64,000 nucleotides of DNA, taken from positions 62,001-126,000 of the forward strand of contig NZ_JAXMIH010000019.1 in the NCBI RefSeq assembly GCF_034366625.1, in the 5' to 3' direction. The notes below the pieces were generated by a model. The model made no database searches. It was given only the letters and a program-made list of their open reading frames with translations, and was not told where the DNA came from. Below, one piece after another: positions 1 through 8,104 of this stretch. The position numbers and the translations under genes were made by a program. Each line of letters starts with the position of its first letter. Position 1 is the stretch's first letter. The DNA comes from Prosthecobacter sp. GTDB lineage: Bacteria > Verrucomicrobiota > Verrucomicrobiia > Verrucomicrobiales > Verrucomicrobiaceae.

Positions 1-736
1 AGGCTTCAGCGTTCGCGATCTGCTCACTCCCAAAGATGTGGATGACAAGCGTTTCGACCGTCGCCGTAACCTGCTGGGTGCCGTGGACGAACACTTCAAG
101 GCCGTCGAAAAATCCGACGCGATCAGCGCCATGGACAGCTTCTATCAGGCTGCCTACGGTCTTATCAGCAGTTCGCAGGCTCGTGAAGCCTTCGATATCT
201 CGAAGGAAAGCGACAAACTCCGTGACGAATACGGTCGCAACTCCGCTGGTCAGCGCTTCCTGCTGGCCCGTCGCCTTGTGGAAGCCGGCGTGCGCATGGT
301 TTCCGTCAACTACGGCGGCTGGGATCACCACTCGAACATCAAGGGAGCTTTTGACGGTCAGGCTCCGAACTTCGATCAGGCCTTCGCCCGCCTCATCACC
401 GATCTTTCGGACCGTGGCATGCTCAAGAAGACGCTCGTCATCGTCAGTTCCGAATTCGGTCGCACGCCGAAGATCAACGGCACCAATGGTCGTGACCACT
501 GGCCGCGCGTGTTCTCCGTTGCCATGGCCGGTGGCGGTGTCAAAGAGGGCTACATCCATGGTGCCTCCGATGCCCTTGGCGGTGAGCCTGATCGCGACGC
601 GGTCGGTCCAGAAGATCTGGCCAAGACCATGTATCGTCTGCTCGGCATCAACGGTGAGAAGCGTATCATGGCCGATGGCGTTCGTCCGATTGACATCGTC
701 AACGGTGGCCGCATCCTCACGGAAGCCCTCGCTTAA
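1..736 (+). CDS. DUF1501 domain protein, C-terminal part (5' end outside the window)
   Basis: The reading frame is open from the first full codon (base 2) and ends at TAA 734-736, so the N-terminal half lies upstream of the window. The visible ~244 residues carry the C-terminal DUF1501 features also seen in the three complete copies here: an RLVEAGVRMVSVNYGGWDHH stretch, a SSEFGRTPKING stretch, and GRDHWP before an alanine/glycine-rich segment. DUF1501 is a sulfatase/alkaline-phosphatase-fold family, usually Tat-exported and paired with PSD1 cytochrome genes in Planctomycetes and Verrucomicrobiota; the substrate is unknown. The partner would be expected just upstream. A GTG at 38 is internal and not the real start. 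Confidence 0.85.
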   Translation, partial: GFSVRDLLTPKDVDDKRFDRRRNLLGAVDEHFKAVEKSDAISAMDSFYQAAYGLISSSQAREAFDISKESDKLRDEYGRNSAGQRFLLARRLVEAGVRMVSVNYGGWDHHSNIKGAFDGQAPNFDQAFARLITDLSDRGMLKKTLVIVSSEFGRTPKINGTNGRDHWPRVFSVAMAGGGVKEGYIHGASDALGGEPDRDAVGPEDLAKTMYRLLGINGEKRIMADGVRPIDIVNGGRILTEALA

Positions 737-761
737 ACCGACGAAGAAAGTTCCAACGAGA

Positions 762-790
762 AGCCCGGACAGCGATGTCCGGGCTTTTTT
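762..790 (+). terminator. Rho-independent terminator
   Basis: A perfect 10-bp stem (AGCCCGGACA at 762-771, TGTCCGGGCT at 776-785) with a GCGA loop runs straight into a T-tract (785-790), 26 bases after the DUF1501 stop. It probably ends that transcript. On the other side lies the 3' end of the convergent gene at 797-1684, so it may serve both directions less efficiently. Confidence 0.9.
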
Positions 791-796
791 GTGTTT

Positions 797-1684
797 TCAG
801 AGACTCAGGTGCCCCAGCGCCAGCAGTCCGTAATAGGTGTACTCGCAGTCCAGCGTGTCATCGGTCCAGTTGCCGTGGAAGCCTCCGGCCGCGTTCCAGA
901 GGGAATCGACAAAATCCAGGCATGGCTCCTTGAGGCGTGAAAAATCGGCCTGCACCGCATCCAGTGCGTGCAAAGCCACCGCCGAGGAGAGCAAATCGGG
1001 CAGGGGAGCCGCAGGCAGCGCCAGGAAACCTCCTTGCGGCAGGCATTGCCGCATCAGCCAGTCCACCGCCTCCGGCGGCGGCGGCATGTCCATGTGCCGG
1101 TGCAGCGCCACCATGGCCGCCGTGGCCGTCGTGGAGCCAACGGGGATGCCCGGCTCATTGGACCACGCACCGTCGGGGGTTCTCAGTCCGCCCATGCATT
1201 CCGCCAGCCGCCAAGGCTCCGGCGGCAGTCCGCCGAGATCCTGGTAAGCGCCCCAGGCCAGCAGACAGCCATAAGCACTGCCTTTTTTCCTGCCTGGGGC
1301 TTGATGGTAGCCGCCGTCGGCACAGCGAAAGGTTTCGATGCGTGACGCCAAAGCCTCACGCGATGCCACGGGCAGCTCATCCAAGCCCGCATTCGCCCAG
1401 CAACGGGCCAGGCAGCACAGATGCACAAAATCCAGCCGTTCACCGTCGCCAAAACCCTTCAACCATGGACGCACGTCCGGGATCGTTTTGGCATCAACCG
1501 ACAGCGCCTGCAAACCCTCCAGCCCGAATACAGTGTAGTAGAGGTCAGACTTGTCATTGCGGTCCAAAAAACCGCCCTCAGGCGAGAGGCGCGAACGATA
1601 AAACGCCTCCACCAAGGCCGCTGACTCACCGAGCAGTTTCGGAGCCAGCCGTGCCACCTGCAGCATCTCAAGACGAAAGGACAT
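797..1684 (-). CDS. Prenyltransferase/squalene-oxidase repeat protein (protein prenyltransferase beta-like)
   Basis: About 295 residues built from repeated (alpha/alpha) barrel units with the QW/PFT signatures: GGFLDRNDKSDLYYTVFGLE near the start, a GGYHQAPG unit, GAWSNEP, and a final GGFHGNWTDDTLDCEYTYYG. This resembles the beta subunit of protein farnesyl/geranylgeranyl transferases and squalene-cyclase repeat proteins. The terminal Asp-x-Leu-Asp-Cys-x-Tyr segment sits where zinc ligands lie in protein prenyltransferases. No signal peptide is evident. An upstream ATG at 1732 and a longer frame to 1801 exist, but the latter overlaps tRNA-Leu, so ATG 1684 was chosen. A terpene-cyclase-type role cannot be excluded, and the enzymatic activity is unproven. 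Confidence 0.65.
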   Translation of the reverse strand: MSFRLEMLQVARLAPKLLGESAALVEAFYRSRLSPEGGFLDRNDKSDLYYTVFGLEGLQALSVDAKTIPDVRPWLKGFGDGERLDFVHLCCLARCWANAGLDELPVASREALASRIETFRCADGGYHQAPGRKKGSAYGCLLAWGAYQDLGGLPPEPWRLAECMGGLRTPDGAWSNEPGIPVGSTTATAAMVALHRHMDMPPPPEAVDWLMRQCLPQGGFLALPAAPLPDLLSSAVALHALDAVQADFSRLKEPCLDFVDSLWNAAGGFHGNWTDDTLDCEYTYYGLLALGHLSL

Positions 1685-1795
1685 GCGCACGCGCCTAACC
1701 CGAAGCATGCCACGCCGCCAGAAGAAACTCATTTTCCCGCTTGAGAAATCCCTGCCTTGGTCAAAACTCGCCGTCCCGGTCAACCCGACTCCTTT

Positions 1796-1880
1796 GCTCA
1801 CGTGGCGGAATTGGTAGACGCGCTAGATTCAGGTTCTAGTGAGTAACATCGTGGAGGTTCGAGTCCTCTCGTGAGCACCA
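1796..1880 (+). tRNA. tRNA-Leu (anticodon CAG)
   Basis: An 85-base gene. The acceptor stem GCTCACG (1796-1802) pairs with CGTGAGC (1870-1876), followed by discriminator A and an encoded CCA (1878-1880). The anticodon stem is CTAGA/TCTAG (1823-1827/1835-1839) with loop TTCAGGT, placing CAG at 1830-1832. A long variable arm and the GGTTCGAGTCC T-arm mark a class II leucine tRNA. It reads CUG codons. Confidence 0.96.
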
Positions 1881-1927
1881 TCCAGCGGCATCCTGCCGCA
1901 CGGGTGACCGGTCATACATTCAGCCAC

Positions 1928-2608
1928 ATGCAGGACGCAGGATTCGTGAGGAAGGCATTTGCGGGAATCGCATCGCGTTATGTGCTCGCGAACCATGTGC
2001 TCAGTCTTGGCATCGACTGCCTCTGGCGGCGCACCACCTCGCGGCGCATCGCCCAGCTCAATCCCCGGCGCGTGCTCGATCTCGCCACCGGCAGCGGAGA
2101 TCTCGCCCGGTCGATTCAATCCGCCTGTCCTGCGGCCAAAGTGCTCGGCGCGGACTTCTCCGTGCCCATGATGCGTGAAGCCCAGGCCCGGCAGTTTCAG
2201 TCACTCATCGCCGCCGACGGACTTGCACTGCCGTTTCAAGACGGCGTCTTCGATGTTCTCACCGTGGCCTTTGGCCTGCGCAACATGGCTTCCTGGCCGG
2301 CTGCCTTGCAGGAAATGAGCCGCGTGCTGCGGCCGGGCGGCAGCCTGTTCGTCCTCGATTTCTCCATTCCCCGCACTCCGGGCATCCGGCAGTTTTACCT
2401 GTTCTACTTGAAGCACATCATGCCCCGCATCGCCGGCTGGATCACCGGCCAGCGCGAGGCTTATGTGTATCTGTGCGGCTCCATCGAGCGTTTTCCATCT
2501 GGCAAAGACATGGAGTCATTGATTTGTGCCAACGGCTTTCAATCAGCCGGCACAACGCCGCTCACGTTTGGCATCGCTTCGCTTTACGAGGCGAAAAAGC
2601 CGGGTTGA
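1928..2608 (+). CDS. menG: Demethylmenaquinone methyltransferase (UbiE/MenG family)
   Basis: A 226-residue class I SAM-dependent methyltransferase for the last step of menaquinone synthesis: C-methylation of demethylmenaquinone by S-adenosylmethionine. Seen in the sequence: the family N-terminus VRKAFAGIASRYVLANHVLS, the SAM-binding motif VLDLATGSGDLA around residue 60, FGLRNMASWPAALQEMSRVL, and the LRPGGSLFVLDFS segment. The frame is open upstream into the tRNA, so ATG 1928, which begins right before the conserved domain, is the sensible start, 47 bases after the CCA end. The length is slightly short for the family but nothing essential seems lost. UbiE acting on ubiquinone is less likely in this phylum. 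Confidence 0.9.
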   Translation: MQDAGFVRKAFAGIASRYVLANHVLSLGIDCLWRRTTSRRIAQLNPRRVLDLATGSGDLARSIQSACPAAKVLGADFSVPMMREAQARQFQSLIAADGLALPFQDGVFDVLTVAFGLRNMASWPAALQEMSRVLRPGGSLFVLDFSIPRTPGIRQFYLFYLKHIMPRIAGWITGQREAYVYLCGSIERFPSGKDMESLICANGFQSAGTTPLTFGIASLYEAKKPG

Positions 2609-2703
2609 TGGAAAATCGCCGTTCTAGGGAGGCCGCAAAACCTGAAGACGGTAAATCAAAGTCTGAATGAAGTGAGGGCGGGGCGGGCGTTTACTCGCCC
2701 ACC

Positions 2704-3606
2704 ATGAACCGCCGTTGTTTCCTCCAATCCATCGCCGCAGTCGCAGCCGTGCCTGCTTTCGCGGCGGAATCGCCGTGGAAACTGAATTACATGCTTGCCT
2801 CGTCGATGTGCGGCAGTCTGCCGCTGGCGGAAATCCTGCCGGAAGTGAAGAAGACCGGTGCGACGGCCATCGAGCTGTGGCCGAAGAAGCACGGCACGCA
2901 GCGCGAGGAAATGGATGCCATGGGGCATGACAAGTTTGCGGCGATGTTGAAAGAGCACGGTGTCGGCTTTGGTGGAACGACCCGCTATGACCTCGGGCCG
3001 TTCAAGCTGACGGAGGAGATCGCCATCGTGAGGAAATTCGGCGGCAGTTTCATCGTCACCGGAGGCAAGGGTGAATACAAAGTCCCCGCAGAGCAGCTCA
3101 AGGCGAACGTGAAGGACTTCGTGGAAAAGATGAAACCGCATGCGGCGCTCGCGGCGGAAAACGGTGTCGAGATCGGCATTGAGAATCACGTCAACAACCT
3201 CATCGACACGCCGGACTCGCTCCACTGGCTCGCGGACTTCACGCGGGACATCGCAGGCATCGGCATCGCTCTCGCACCCGCGCATCTGCCGCAGGAGCCG
3301 GCGTTGTTGGCCGCGATGGTCCGGCACATCGGCGAAAAGTTGACTCTGTTTTATGCTTGGGAACGCGGTTTGGGCTTTAGCAAGGTCATGCCGAAGGAAG
3401 AAGAACTCCAGCAGATGCCCGGACGTGGACCGCTCGACTACAAACCCATCGTTGCCGCGCTCAAGGAAATCCAATTCACCGGCCCCACCGAAATCTTCAT
3501 GCACCCCACGCCACGCGGCATCCCGATCATGCCCACCGTGGCGGAGACGACCGCCGAGATCGTGCGTGCGAAAAATCATCTCGACGCCATCGTCGCCTCT
3601 CTCTGA
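2704..3606 (+). CDS. Tat-exported sugar phosphate isomerase/epimerase (TIM barrel)
   Basis: A 300-residue protein with a Tat-like leader: MNRRCFLQS then a hydrophobic stretch to AFAAE, cleavage near residue 20. The rest matches the AP-endonuclease-2/xylose-isomerase-like barrel: GATAIELWPKK on strand two, the VEIGIENHVNN metal-binding-type Glu/His strand around residue 155, and a C-terminal EIFMHPTPRG. Such proteins are usually sugar epimerases or isomerases; the substrate cannot be read. The DJ-1/PfpI gene follows after 36 bases on the same strand, so co-transcription is likely. Exported isomerases of this type are typical of Verrucomicrobiota and Planctomycetes polysaccharide loci. Confidence 0.75.
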   Translation: MNRRCFLQSIAAVAAVPAFAAESPWKLNYMLASSMCGSLPLAEILPEVKKTGATAIELWPKKHGTQREEMDAMGHDKFAAMLKEHGVGFGGTTRYDLGPFKLTEEIAIVRKFGGSFIVTGGKGEYKVPAEQLKANVKDFVEKMKPHAALAAENGVEIGIENHVNNLIDTPDSLHWLADFTRDIAGIGIALAPAHLPQEPALLAAMVRHIGEKLTLFYAWERGLGFSKVMPKEEELQQMPGRGPLDYKPIVAALKEIQFTGPTEIFMHPTPRGIPIMPTVAETTAEIVRAKNHLDAIVASL

Positions 3607-3642
3607 TCAGCACTCCAAAACTCCACCACTCCATCCAAGCCC

Positions 3643-4218
3643 ATGCCCGAAGCCAAAGTCCTCCTCATCGTCGGTGACGCCACCGAGACCGTTGACACTC
3701 TCTACCCCTTCTACCGCCTCATCGAGAGCGGCTACAAGCCCATCGTCGCCGCGCCGGAAAAGCGGAAGTACCAGATGGTGCTGCATGAAGTGAAGCCCGG
3801 CTGGACGATCACCAAGGAGTGGGAAGGCTACAGCATCGACGCCGACATCGCCTTCAAGGACATCAAGCCGGAGGAATACGTGGGCATTTTCTTCAGCGGT
3901 GGCCGCGCGCCCGAATACATCCGCGAGGACGCCGACCTGCTGCGCATCACCAAGTGGTTCTGGGAACAGAAGAAGCCCTGCGCCAGCGTCTGCCACGGCG
4001 TTGAGATCCCCGCCCGTGCCGACATCGTCAAAGGCCTGCGCATGGCCACCGTCGCCAAGTGCAAATTCGACCTCGAAATCTGCGGCGGCATTTATGTGAA
4101 CGAACCCTGCGTCATCGACCAGCACATGTATTCGGGACGCACTTATCATGACTCCGGCCATTTCATTGGCCCATGGATCAAGGCGCTGGATGCCGAACGC
4201 ACGAAGATGGGACTGTGA
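3643..4218 (+). CDS. DJ-1/PfpI family protein
   Basis: A 191-residue cytoplasmic protein of the DJ-1/PfpI superfamily (glutamine-amidotransferase-like fold). The N-terminus KVLLIVGDATETVDTLYPF, the GGRAPEYIRED segment (Glu and Arg near the active site) and the nucleophile elbow CASVCHGVEI with Cys117 followed by His are all present. Family members act as glyoxalases, deglycases or intracellular peptidases; which applies here is unknown. It lies 36 bases after the isomerase gene. Its stop codon (TGA 4216-4218) is followed directly by a palindromic repeat. Confidence 0.85.
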   Translation: MPEAKVLLIVGDATETVDTLYPFYRLIESGYKPIVAAPEKRKYQMVLHEVKPGWTITKEWEGYSIDADIAFKDIKPEEYVGIFFSGGRAPEYIREDADLLRITKWFWEQKKPCASVCHGVEIPARADIVKGLRMATVAKCKFDLEICGGIYVNEPCVIDQHMYSGRTYHDSGHFIGPWIKALDAERTKMGL

Positions 4219-4323
4219 AATGATGAATGTCGAATTCCGAATGACGAATGCTGAGCTTCATTGAATCTGTGCCGCCGCCCATGAGTTTCATTCGTCATTC
4301 TGCATTCGTCATTCTGCATTCCG
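4219..4323. repeat. Imperfect inverted repeat built of GAATGACGAATG units
   Basis: The left arm (about 4219-4250) contains ATGAATGTCGAATTCC and GAATGACGAATG. The right arm (about 4290-4323) contains ATTCGTCATTCTGC twice in tandem and then ATTCCG, the reverse complement. It begins right after the DJ-1 stop. Its right arm overlaps the first codons of the cytochrome gene, where the tandem units encode the signal peptide. Confidence 0.7.
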
Positions 4324-6422
4324 CACTGCTGCTGGCAGCCTTTCTCCTCAACGCGTCGTCAGCGCGGTCTCATCCGTTGCAGGCAGAACCCATCAACCAC
4401 GCCTACGTCTTCAACTTCGATCAATTCTACCTCGATCAAGATCCTGATGAGCATGTGGTGAGCGGTGGCTTCCTGCTACTGGCGGAATTGAATTGCACGG
4501 CCTGTCATATGGCACCGGAGTCATGGCAGGAAAGATTGAAGGCGAAGCCGGGACCGAATCTGGGTGGTGTGGGCTCGCGCTTGGATGCGGACACGCTCTG
4601 GCTGATGATTCGCAGCCCGCAGCATCGCAAGAAGGGCACGCAGATGCCCGGCTTGTTTGCCGGGGAGGAAGGTGATGAAGAGAAGGTAGAGGCGCTGGTG
4701 GAGTTCTTGAGCGCGAGCAAGTGGGACGCGCCGCAGATGCCTGCGGGTGATGTGGAGCGCGGCAAGGAGCTGTATCACAAAGTCGGCTGCGTGGCCTGTC
4801 ATGAGCCTGCGCTGGATGTGCGACCACCGAAGGTGGCGGCGAATGCCGAGGTGGAGAAGCCTGGGCTTGGCTCGGTGCCCATCGCGCTGGCGGATGCTTA
4901 CGATGTGAACGCGCTGGCTTATTTTCTGCATGATCCGCTCTCCATGCGCCCTGCAGGCCGCATGCCGGACATGCGTCTGAGCAAGCAGGAGGCGGCGGAC
5001 ATCGCGGCGTATCTGCATGTGGGTCGCATTGCGGAAAAAGCCACGGCACGTGCGGCGTTGAAGCTTCCGCCGCAAGGCATCGAGAAAGGCCGCGAGGTGT
5101 TCCAGCAGATGAACTGCGTGGCCTGCCACACTCTGGGCACTGTAGTCCCGGCTTTAGCCGGTTCTGGGATTCCGGCTGAAGCCGGGACTACAAAACGCAT
5201 GGCAGACCTCGCGCCCGACAAAGGCTGCCTCGCTGAAAAACAAGCCAGCGGCACGCCGCGCTTTGATTTGAACGATCTGCAAAAACGCGCGCTGAAACTG
5301 GCGCTGGCGGCGATTCAGAAAGAGGAAGCGCCGAAGCTGACGGCGCAGGAGAAGGTGGACTGGCAGATGTCTCGCCTGAACTGCTACGCGTGTCATGATC
5401 GCGAGGGCAAGGGCGGGCCGGAGGATCCGCGGGCGCAGTTTTTTGGCGTGAATGATCCGGGGGCTGAATCGCTGGGGCAATTGGCGCATCTGCCGCCGAG
5501 TCTGGACAAGATCGGTCGCAAACTGACGCGGGGCTGGTTTGAGAAGATCCTGTGGGGCAAGGATGGCAGCGTGCGGCCTTACATGGACACGCGAATGCCG
5601 AATTTTGGCCGTGAGCAGACGGAGATGATGATCGGCTGGTTGAATGAGGCCGATGTGGCGGAGAAGCCGGTGACGATTGATGTCAGTGGATTGGGGAAAC
5701 ATCATCGTGCGGAGGCGGGACGGCAGTTGCTGGGAGCGAAGGGACTGGCGTGCGTGGCGTGCCATGGATTGAAGGATCGCAAGTCGCTCGGGCCGCCGGT
5801 GATCCGGCTGACGCACACGGTGGAGCGCATCCAGCCGGAGTATTTCAAAGAGCTGCTGCTCAATCCGCAGGTCACGCAGCTCGGCACGGTGATGCCGCCG
5901 ATGTTTGTGGGCCGCAAGAAGGCCGACCTGGAGATCGAGAGCATCTGGACTTACCTGCGCGAGGTCGAAGGCCAGCCGCTGCCAGAAGGGCTCATGTCGG
6001 CGGAGGATTTTGAGTTGAAGCCGGGCAAGGCGAAGCGCGTGATCGTGTTTCGCAGCTTCATCGAGGGCGTGGGCACGCATGCGATTGGTGTGGGTTTCCC
6101 CAGCGGCGTGAATGCGGCGTTTGATGGAAAGACGAGCCGCTGGGCATTGATTTGGAAAGGCCGTTTCCTCGATGCGATGAGCAACTGGCAGGAGCGTGCG
6201 ATGCCGCCGATCAAGCCGCTCGGCACGGCAGTGAAGGAGTTACCTCCCGCCACAGGCGAACGCGTGTTTGGTGGTTACAAGGTCGGCAAGGACGGCGTGC
6301 CGACGTTTTTGTATCGCGAAGATGGCCAGCAGGTTGAGGACACGCTGCGTCCGGTGAAGAACGGCTTTGAGCGCAGCGTGAAGATCAACGGCAAGGAAAC
6401 GAAGGAGGCACTGTCATGGTAA
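4281..6422 (+). CDS. Secreted multihaem c-type cytochrome (five CXXCH)
   Basis: About 713 residues from ATG 4281: a signal peptide (MSFIRHSAFVILHSALLLAA then an Ala/Ser region) and five covalent haem motifs: CTACH (residue ~72), CVACHEP, CVACHTLG, CYACHDRE and CVACHGLKD. Methionine-rich segments such as DTRMPNFG and GTVMPPMF can give axial ligands. It is a periplasmic electron carrier, probably fed by the beta-propeller dehydrogenase-like protein encoded next. An ATG at 4248 would add 11 polar residues before the signal peptide, so 4281 is preferred. Two oddities: the signal-peptide codons are repeat units, and a 52-bp palindrome sits in frame right after the third haem motif. The stop overlaps an ATG (6416) of the next frame. 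Confidence 0.85.
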   Translation: MSFIRHSAFVILHSALLLAAFLLNASSARSHPLQAEPINHAYVFNFDQFYLDQDPDEHVVSGGFLLLAELNCTACHMAPESWQERLKAKPGPNLGGVGSRLDADTLWLMIRSPQHRKKGTQMPGLFAGEEGDEEKVEALVEFLSASKWDAPQMPAGDVERGKELYHKVGCVACHEPALDVRPPKVAANAEVEKPGLGSVPIALADAYDVNALAYFLHDPLSMRPAGRMPDMRLSKQEAADIAAYLHVGRIAEKATARAALKLPPQGIEKGREVFQQMNCVACHTLGTVVPALAGSGIPAEAGTTKRMADLAPDKGCLAEKQASGTPRFDLNDLQKRALKLALAAIQKEEAPKLTAQEKVDWQMSRLNCYACHDREGKGGPEDPRAQFFGVNDPGAESLGQLAHLPPSLDKIGRKLTRGWFEKILWGKDGSVRPYMDTRMPNFGREQTEMMIGWLNEADVAEKPVTIDVSGLGKHHRAEAGRQLLGAKGLACVACHGLKDRKSLGPPVIRLTHTVERIQPEYFKELLLNPQVTQLGTVMPPMFVGRKKADLEIESIWTYLREVEGQPLPEGLMSAEDFELKPGKAKRVIVFRSFIEGVGTHAIGVGFPSGVNAAFDGKTSRWALIWKGRFLDAMSNWQERAMPPIKPLGTAVKELPPATGERVFGGYKVGKDGVPTFLYREDGQQVEDTLRPVKNGFERSVKINGKETKEALSW
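5141..5192. repeat. Palindromic REP-like element inside the cytochrome gene
   Basis: The arm TGTAGTCCCGGCTTTAGCCG(G) at 5141-5161 is complementary, with one mismatch, to CCGGCTGAAGCCGGGACTAC(A) at 5172-5192, with a 10-base loop. It lies in frame and encodes Val-Val-Pro-Ala-Leu-Ala-Gly-Ser-Gly-Ile-Pro-Ala-Glu-Ala-Gly-Thr-Thr just after the third CXXCH. A related half-unit (CGGGCTGAAGCCCG) lies at 10484-10497. Confidence 0.9.
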
Positions 6423-6443
6423 ATCAAGGGACGTTCGGTTTTA

Positions 6444-6520
6444 CCGCAGAGGGGCAGAGGAGCAGAGATGCAAAGATCTGTCAGAAGGCTCTGCCTCTCC
6501 GCCTCTTTGCCCCTCTGCGG
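6444..6520. repeat. CCGCAGAGGGGCAGAGG palindromic repeat, copy 1
   Basis: The left arm CCGCAGAGGGGCAGAGGAGC (6444 on) is mirrored by a right arm ending CTTTGCCCCTCTGCGG (6505-6520). It fills the space between the cytochrome stop and the signal peptide of the next protein. A second copy with divergent middle lies at 9026-9232. Confidence 0.8.
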
Positions 6521-6523
6521 CAA

Positions 6524-7966
6524 ATGCTGAGTCTCCTGGCTCTCGCCACGTTCTGCCACGCTCAAGAGCAATCCGACTACTACCGCATCGAGACTTACGA
6601 GTTGCCGAAGGGCGTGAATTTTGAGGCGAGTGGTCTGGCGGTCCTGCCGGATGGGAAGCTGGCGGTGGCGTTGCGCAAAGGAGAGATCTGGATCGCGCAG
6701 AGTCCGTCGAATGTGGCGAAACCTAGCTTCAAGCTGTTTGCCAGCGGCCTGCATGAGATCCTGGGCCTGGCCTGGCGTGACGGCGCGCTGTATGCCACGC
6801 AGCGGTCGGAGGTGACGAAGCTGCGGGATGTGAATGGCGATGGCGTGGCCGATGAATACCTCACCGCCGCCACCGGCTGGGGTGTTTCGGGCAATTACCA
6901 CGAGTACGCCTACGGGCCGGTCTTCGACCAGGAAGGCAATCTCTACACCTCGCTCAATACCGGCATGGGCAAGGGCTGGAAAGGCGCGGGCGAGGATGAA
7001 AAGCATGCGCCTTGGCGCGGCTGGGTGATGCGTACGACGCCGGAGGGCAAGATGGAGCCGTGGTGCGCGGGTTTTCGCAGTCCATGCGGCATCGGGCAGG
7101 ACGCGGACGGCGAAATCTTCATCACCGACCAGCAGGGGAACTGGATGCCGACCACGCCGCTGTTTCACATTCGCAAAGGCGCTTACTTTTCGCATGCGGA
7201 CTCGATTACCGATGCCATGCGGCCGGAATCGCCGGTGAAGATCGCGGCGAAGCAGGCGGATGGCATCACCGTGGCCGAGGCGATGAAGACGGTGCAGGGC
7301 TACACGCCGCCCGCCGTGTGGCTGCCGTATGTGAAGATGGGCCAGAGCGGCACGGGCATCGTGTGCGACAAAAGCGGCGGCAAGTTCGGCCCGTTCGAGA
7401 AGCAGCTCTTTCTCGGCGAGTTCGTGCTGTCGGGTGTGAACCGCGTGTTCCTTGAAAAAGTCGGCGGCGAGTTTCAGGGCGCGTGCTTTCCGTTTGTGGA
7501 AGGTTTGCAATGCGCCGCGCTGGCGCTGACCACGCTGCCGGATGGATCGCTCGTCGTGGGCGAGTCGAATCGCGGCTGGAACAGCAAGGGCAACCGGCCC
7601 TTCGGGCTGCAAAAGCTTGTGTGGACGAAAAAGACGCCGCTGGAGGTGCAGAAGATGGAACTCACGAAGTCCGGTTTCCGCTTCACCTTCACCCTGCCAG
7701 TGGACAAGGCCAGCGTGGGCGATCTGACCGGCCAGAGCTACACCTATCCCTTCCAGAGCAAGTATGGCGGCGAGGAACTCGATGCGAAGCCGCTGCAAAT
7801 CACCTCCTCCACCTTGAGCGACGATGGCCTGACGCTGGAAGTGGTCATCGCCAATCTCCGCACCGGCTATGTGCATGAGTTTGAGCTGCCGCAGCTCAAA
7901 GCGAAGGACGGCACGTTGCTGTGGCATCGCATGGCGTATTACACGGTGAACCGGCTGAAGGAGTGA
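6524..7966 (+). CDS. Secreted beta-propeller protein, glucose/sorbosone dehydrogenase-like
   Basis: About 480 residues from ATG 6524 with a short signal peptide (MLSLLALATFCHAQE). Blade-like repeats follow: GLAVLPDGKLAVALRKGEIW, GLHEILGLAWRDGALYATQ, a calcium-type DVNGDGVADE, FRSPCGIGQDADGEIFITDQ and LPDGSLVVGESNRGW. This is the pattern of PVC membrane-bound dehydrogenase-type propellers related to PQQ sugar dehydrogenases. The C-terminal third is a beta-sandwich-like region. The frame is also open from an ATG at 6416 that overlaps the cytochrome stop, but those extra residues come from the palindromic repeat and precede the signal peptide. Its position suggests electron transfer to the upstream cytochrome (inference). 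Confidence 0.7.
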   Translation: MLSLLALATFCHAQEQSDYYRIETYELPKGVNFEASGLAVLPDGKLAVALRKGEIWIAQSPSNVAKPSFKLFASGLHEILGLAWRDGALYATQRSEVTKLRDVNGDGVADEYLTAATGWGVSGNYHEYAYGPVFDQEGNLYTSLNTGMGKGWKGAGEDEKHAPWRGWVMRTTPEGKMEPWCAGFRSPCGIGQDADGEIFITDQQGNWMPTTPLFHIRKGAYFSHADSITDAMRPESPVKIAAKQADGITVAEAMKTVQGYTPPAVWLPYVKMGQSGTGIVCDKSGGKFGPFEKQLFLGEFVLSGVNRVFLEKVGGEFQGACFPFVEGLQCAALALTTLPDGSLVVGESNRGWNSKGNRPFGLQKLVWTKKTPLEVQKMELTKSGFRFTFTLPVDKASVGDLTGQSYTYPFQSKYGGEELDAKPLQITSSTLSDDGLTLEVVIANLRTGYVHEFELPQLKAKDGTLLWHRMAYYTVNRLKE

Positions 7967-7974
7967 GGCGGCTT

Positions 7975-8040
7975 GTACGTTGTTCACGCTTCAGCGTGTC
8001 TGGCTGGAGTTCGGAGCACGCTAAAGCGTGAACAACGTAC
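7975..8040. repeat. 24-bp-arm palindromic repeat (REP-like)
   Basis: GTACGTTGTTCACGCTTCAG(CGTG) at 7975-7998 and the complementary arm at 8017-8040 match at 23 of 24 positions around an 18-base loop. It starts about 8 bases after the stop of the propeller gene and could fold into a strong RNA hairpin, but there is no T-tract, so termination is not clear. Confidence 0.9.
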
Positions 8041-8104
8041 CCGATCCCCGAACCGGCGCAGAAAGAGTTGGCTTTTGAGTCGTCGCTTCGGGTAGAAGAG
8101 ATCG

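Noticed and set aside
1871..1927. Upstream GTG start for the menaquinone methyltransferase
   Set aside because: It would overlap the 3' end of tRNA-Leu and add residues with no homology; ATG 1928 is the natural start.
5154..6080. 308-codon minus-strand frame opposite the cytochrome
   Set aside because: Arg/His/Leu-rich shadow with no motif; it crosses three haem-motif regions of the true gene.
6275..7987. Long minus-strand frame opposite the cytochrome/propeller genes
   Set aside because: Its translation is Arg/His/Leu-rich shadow composition with no domain, while the plus strand has clear signal peptide, haem and propeller motifs.
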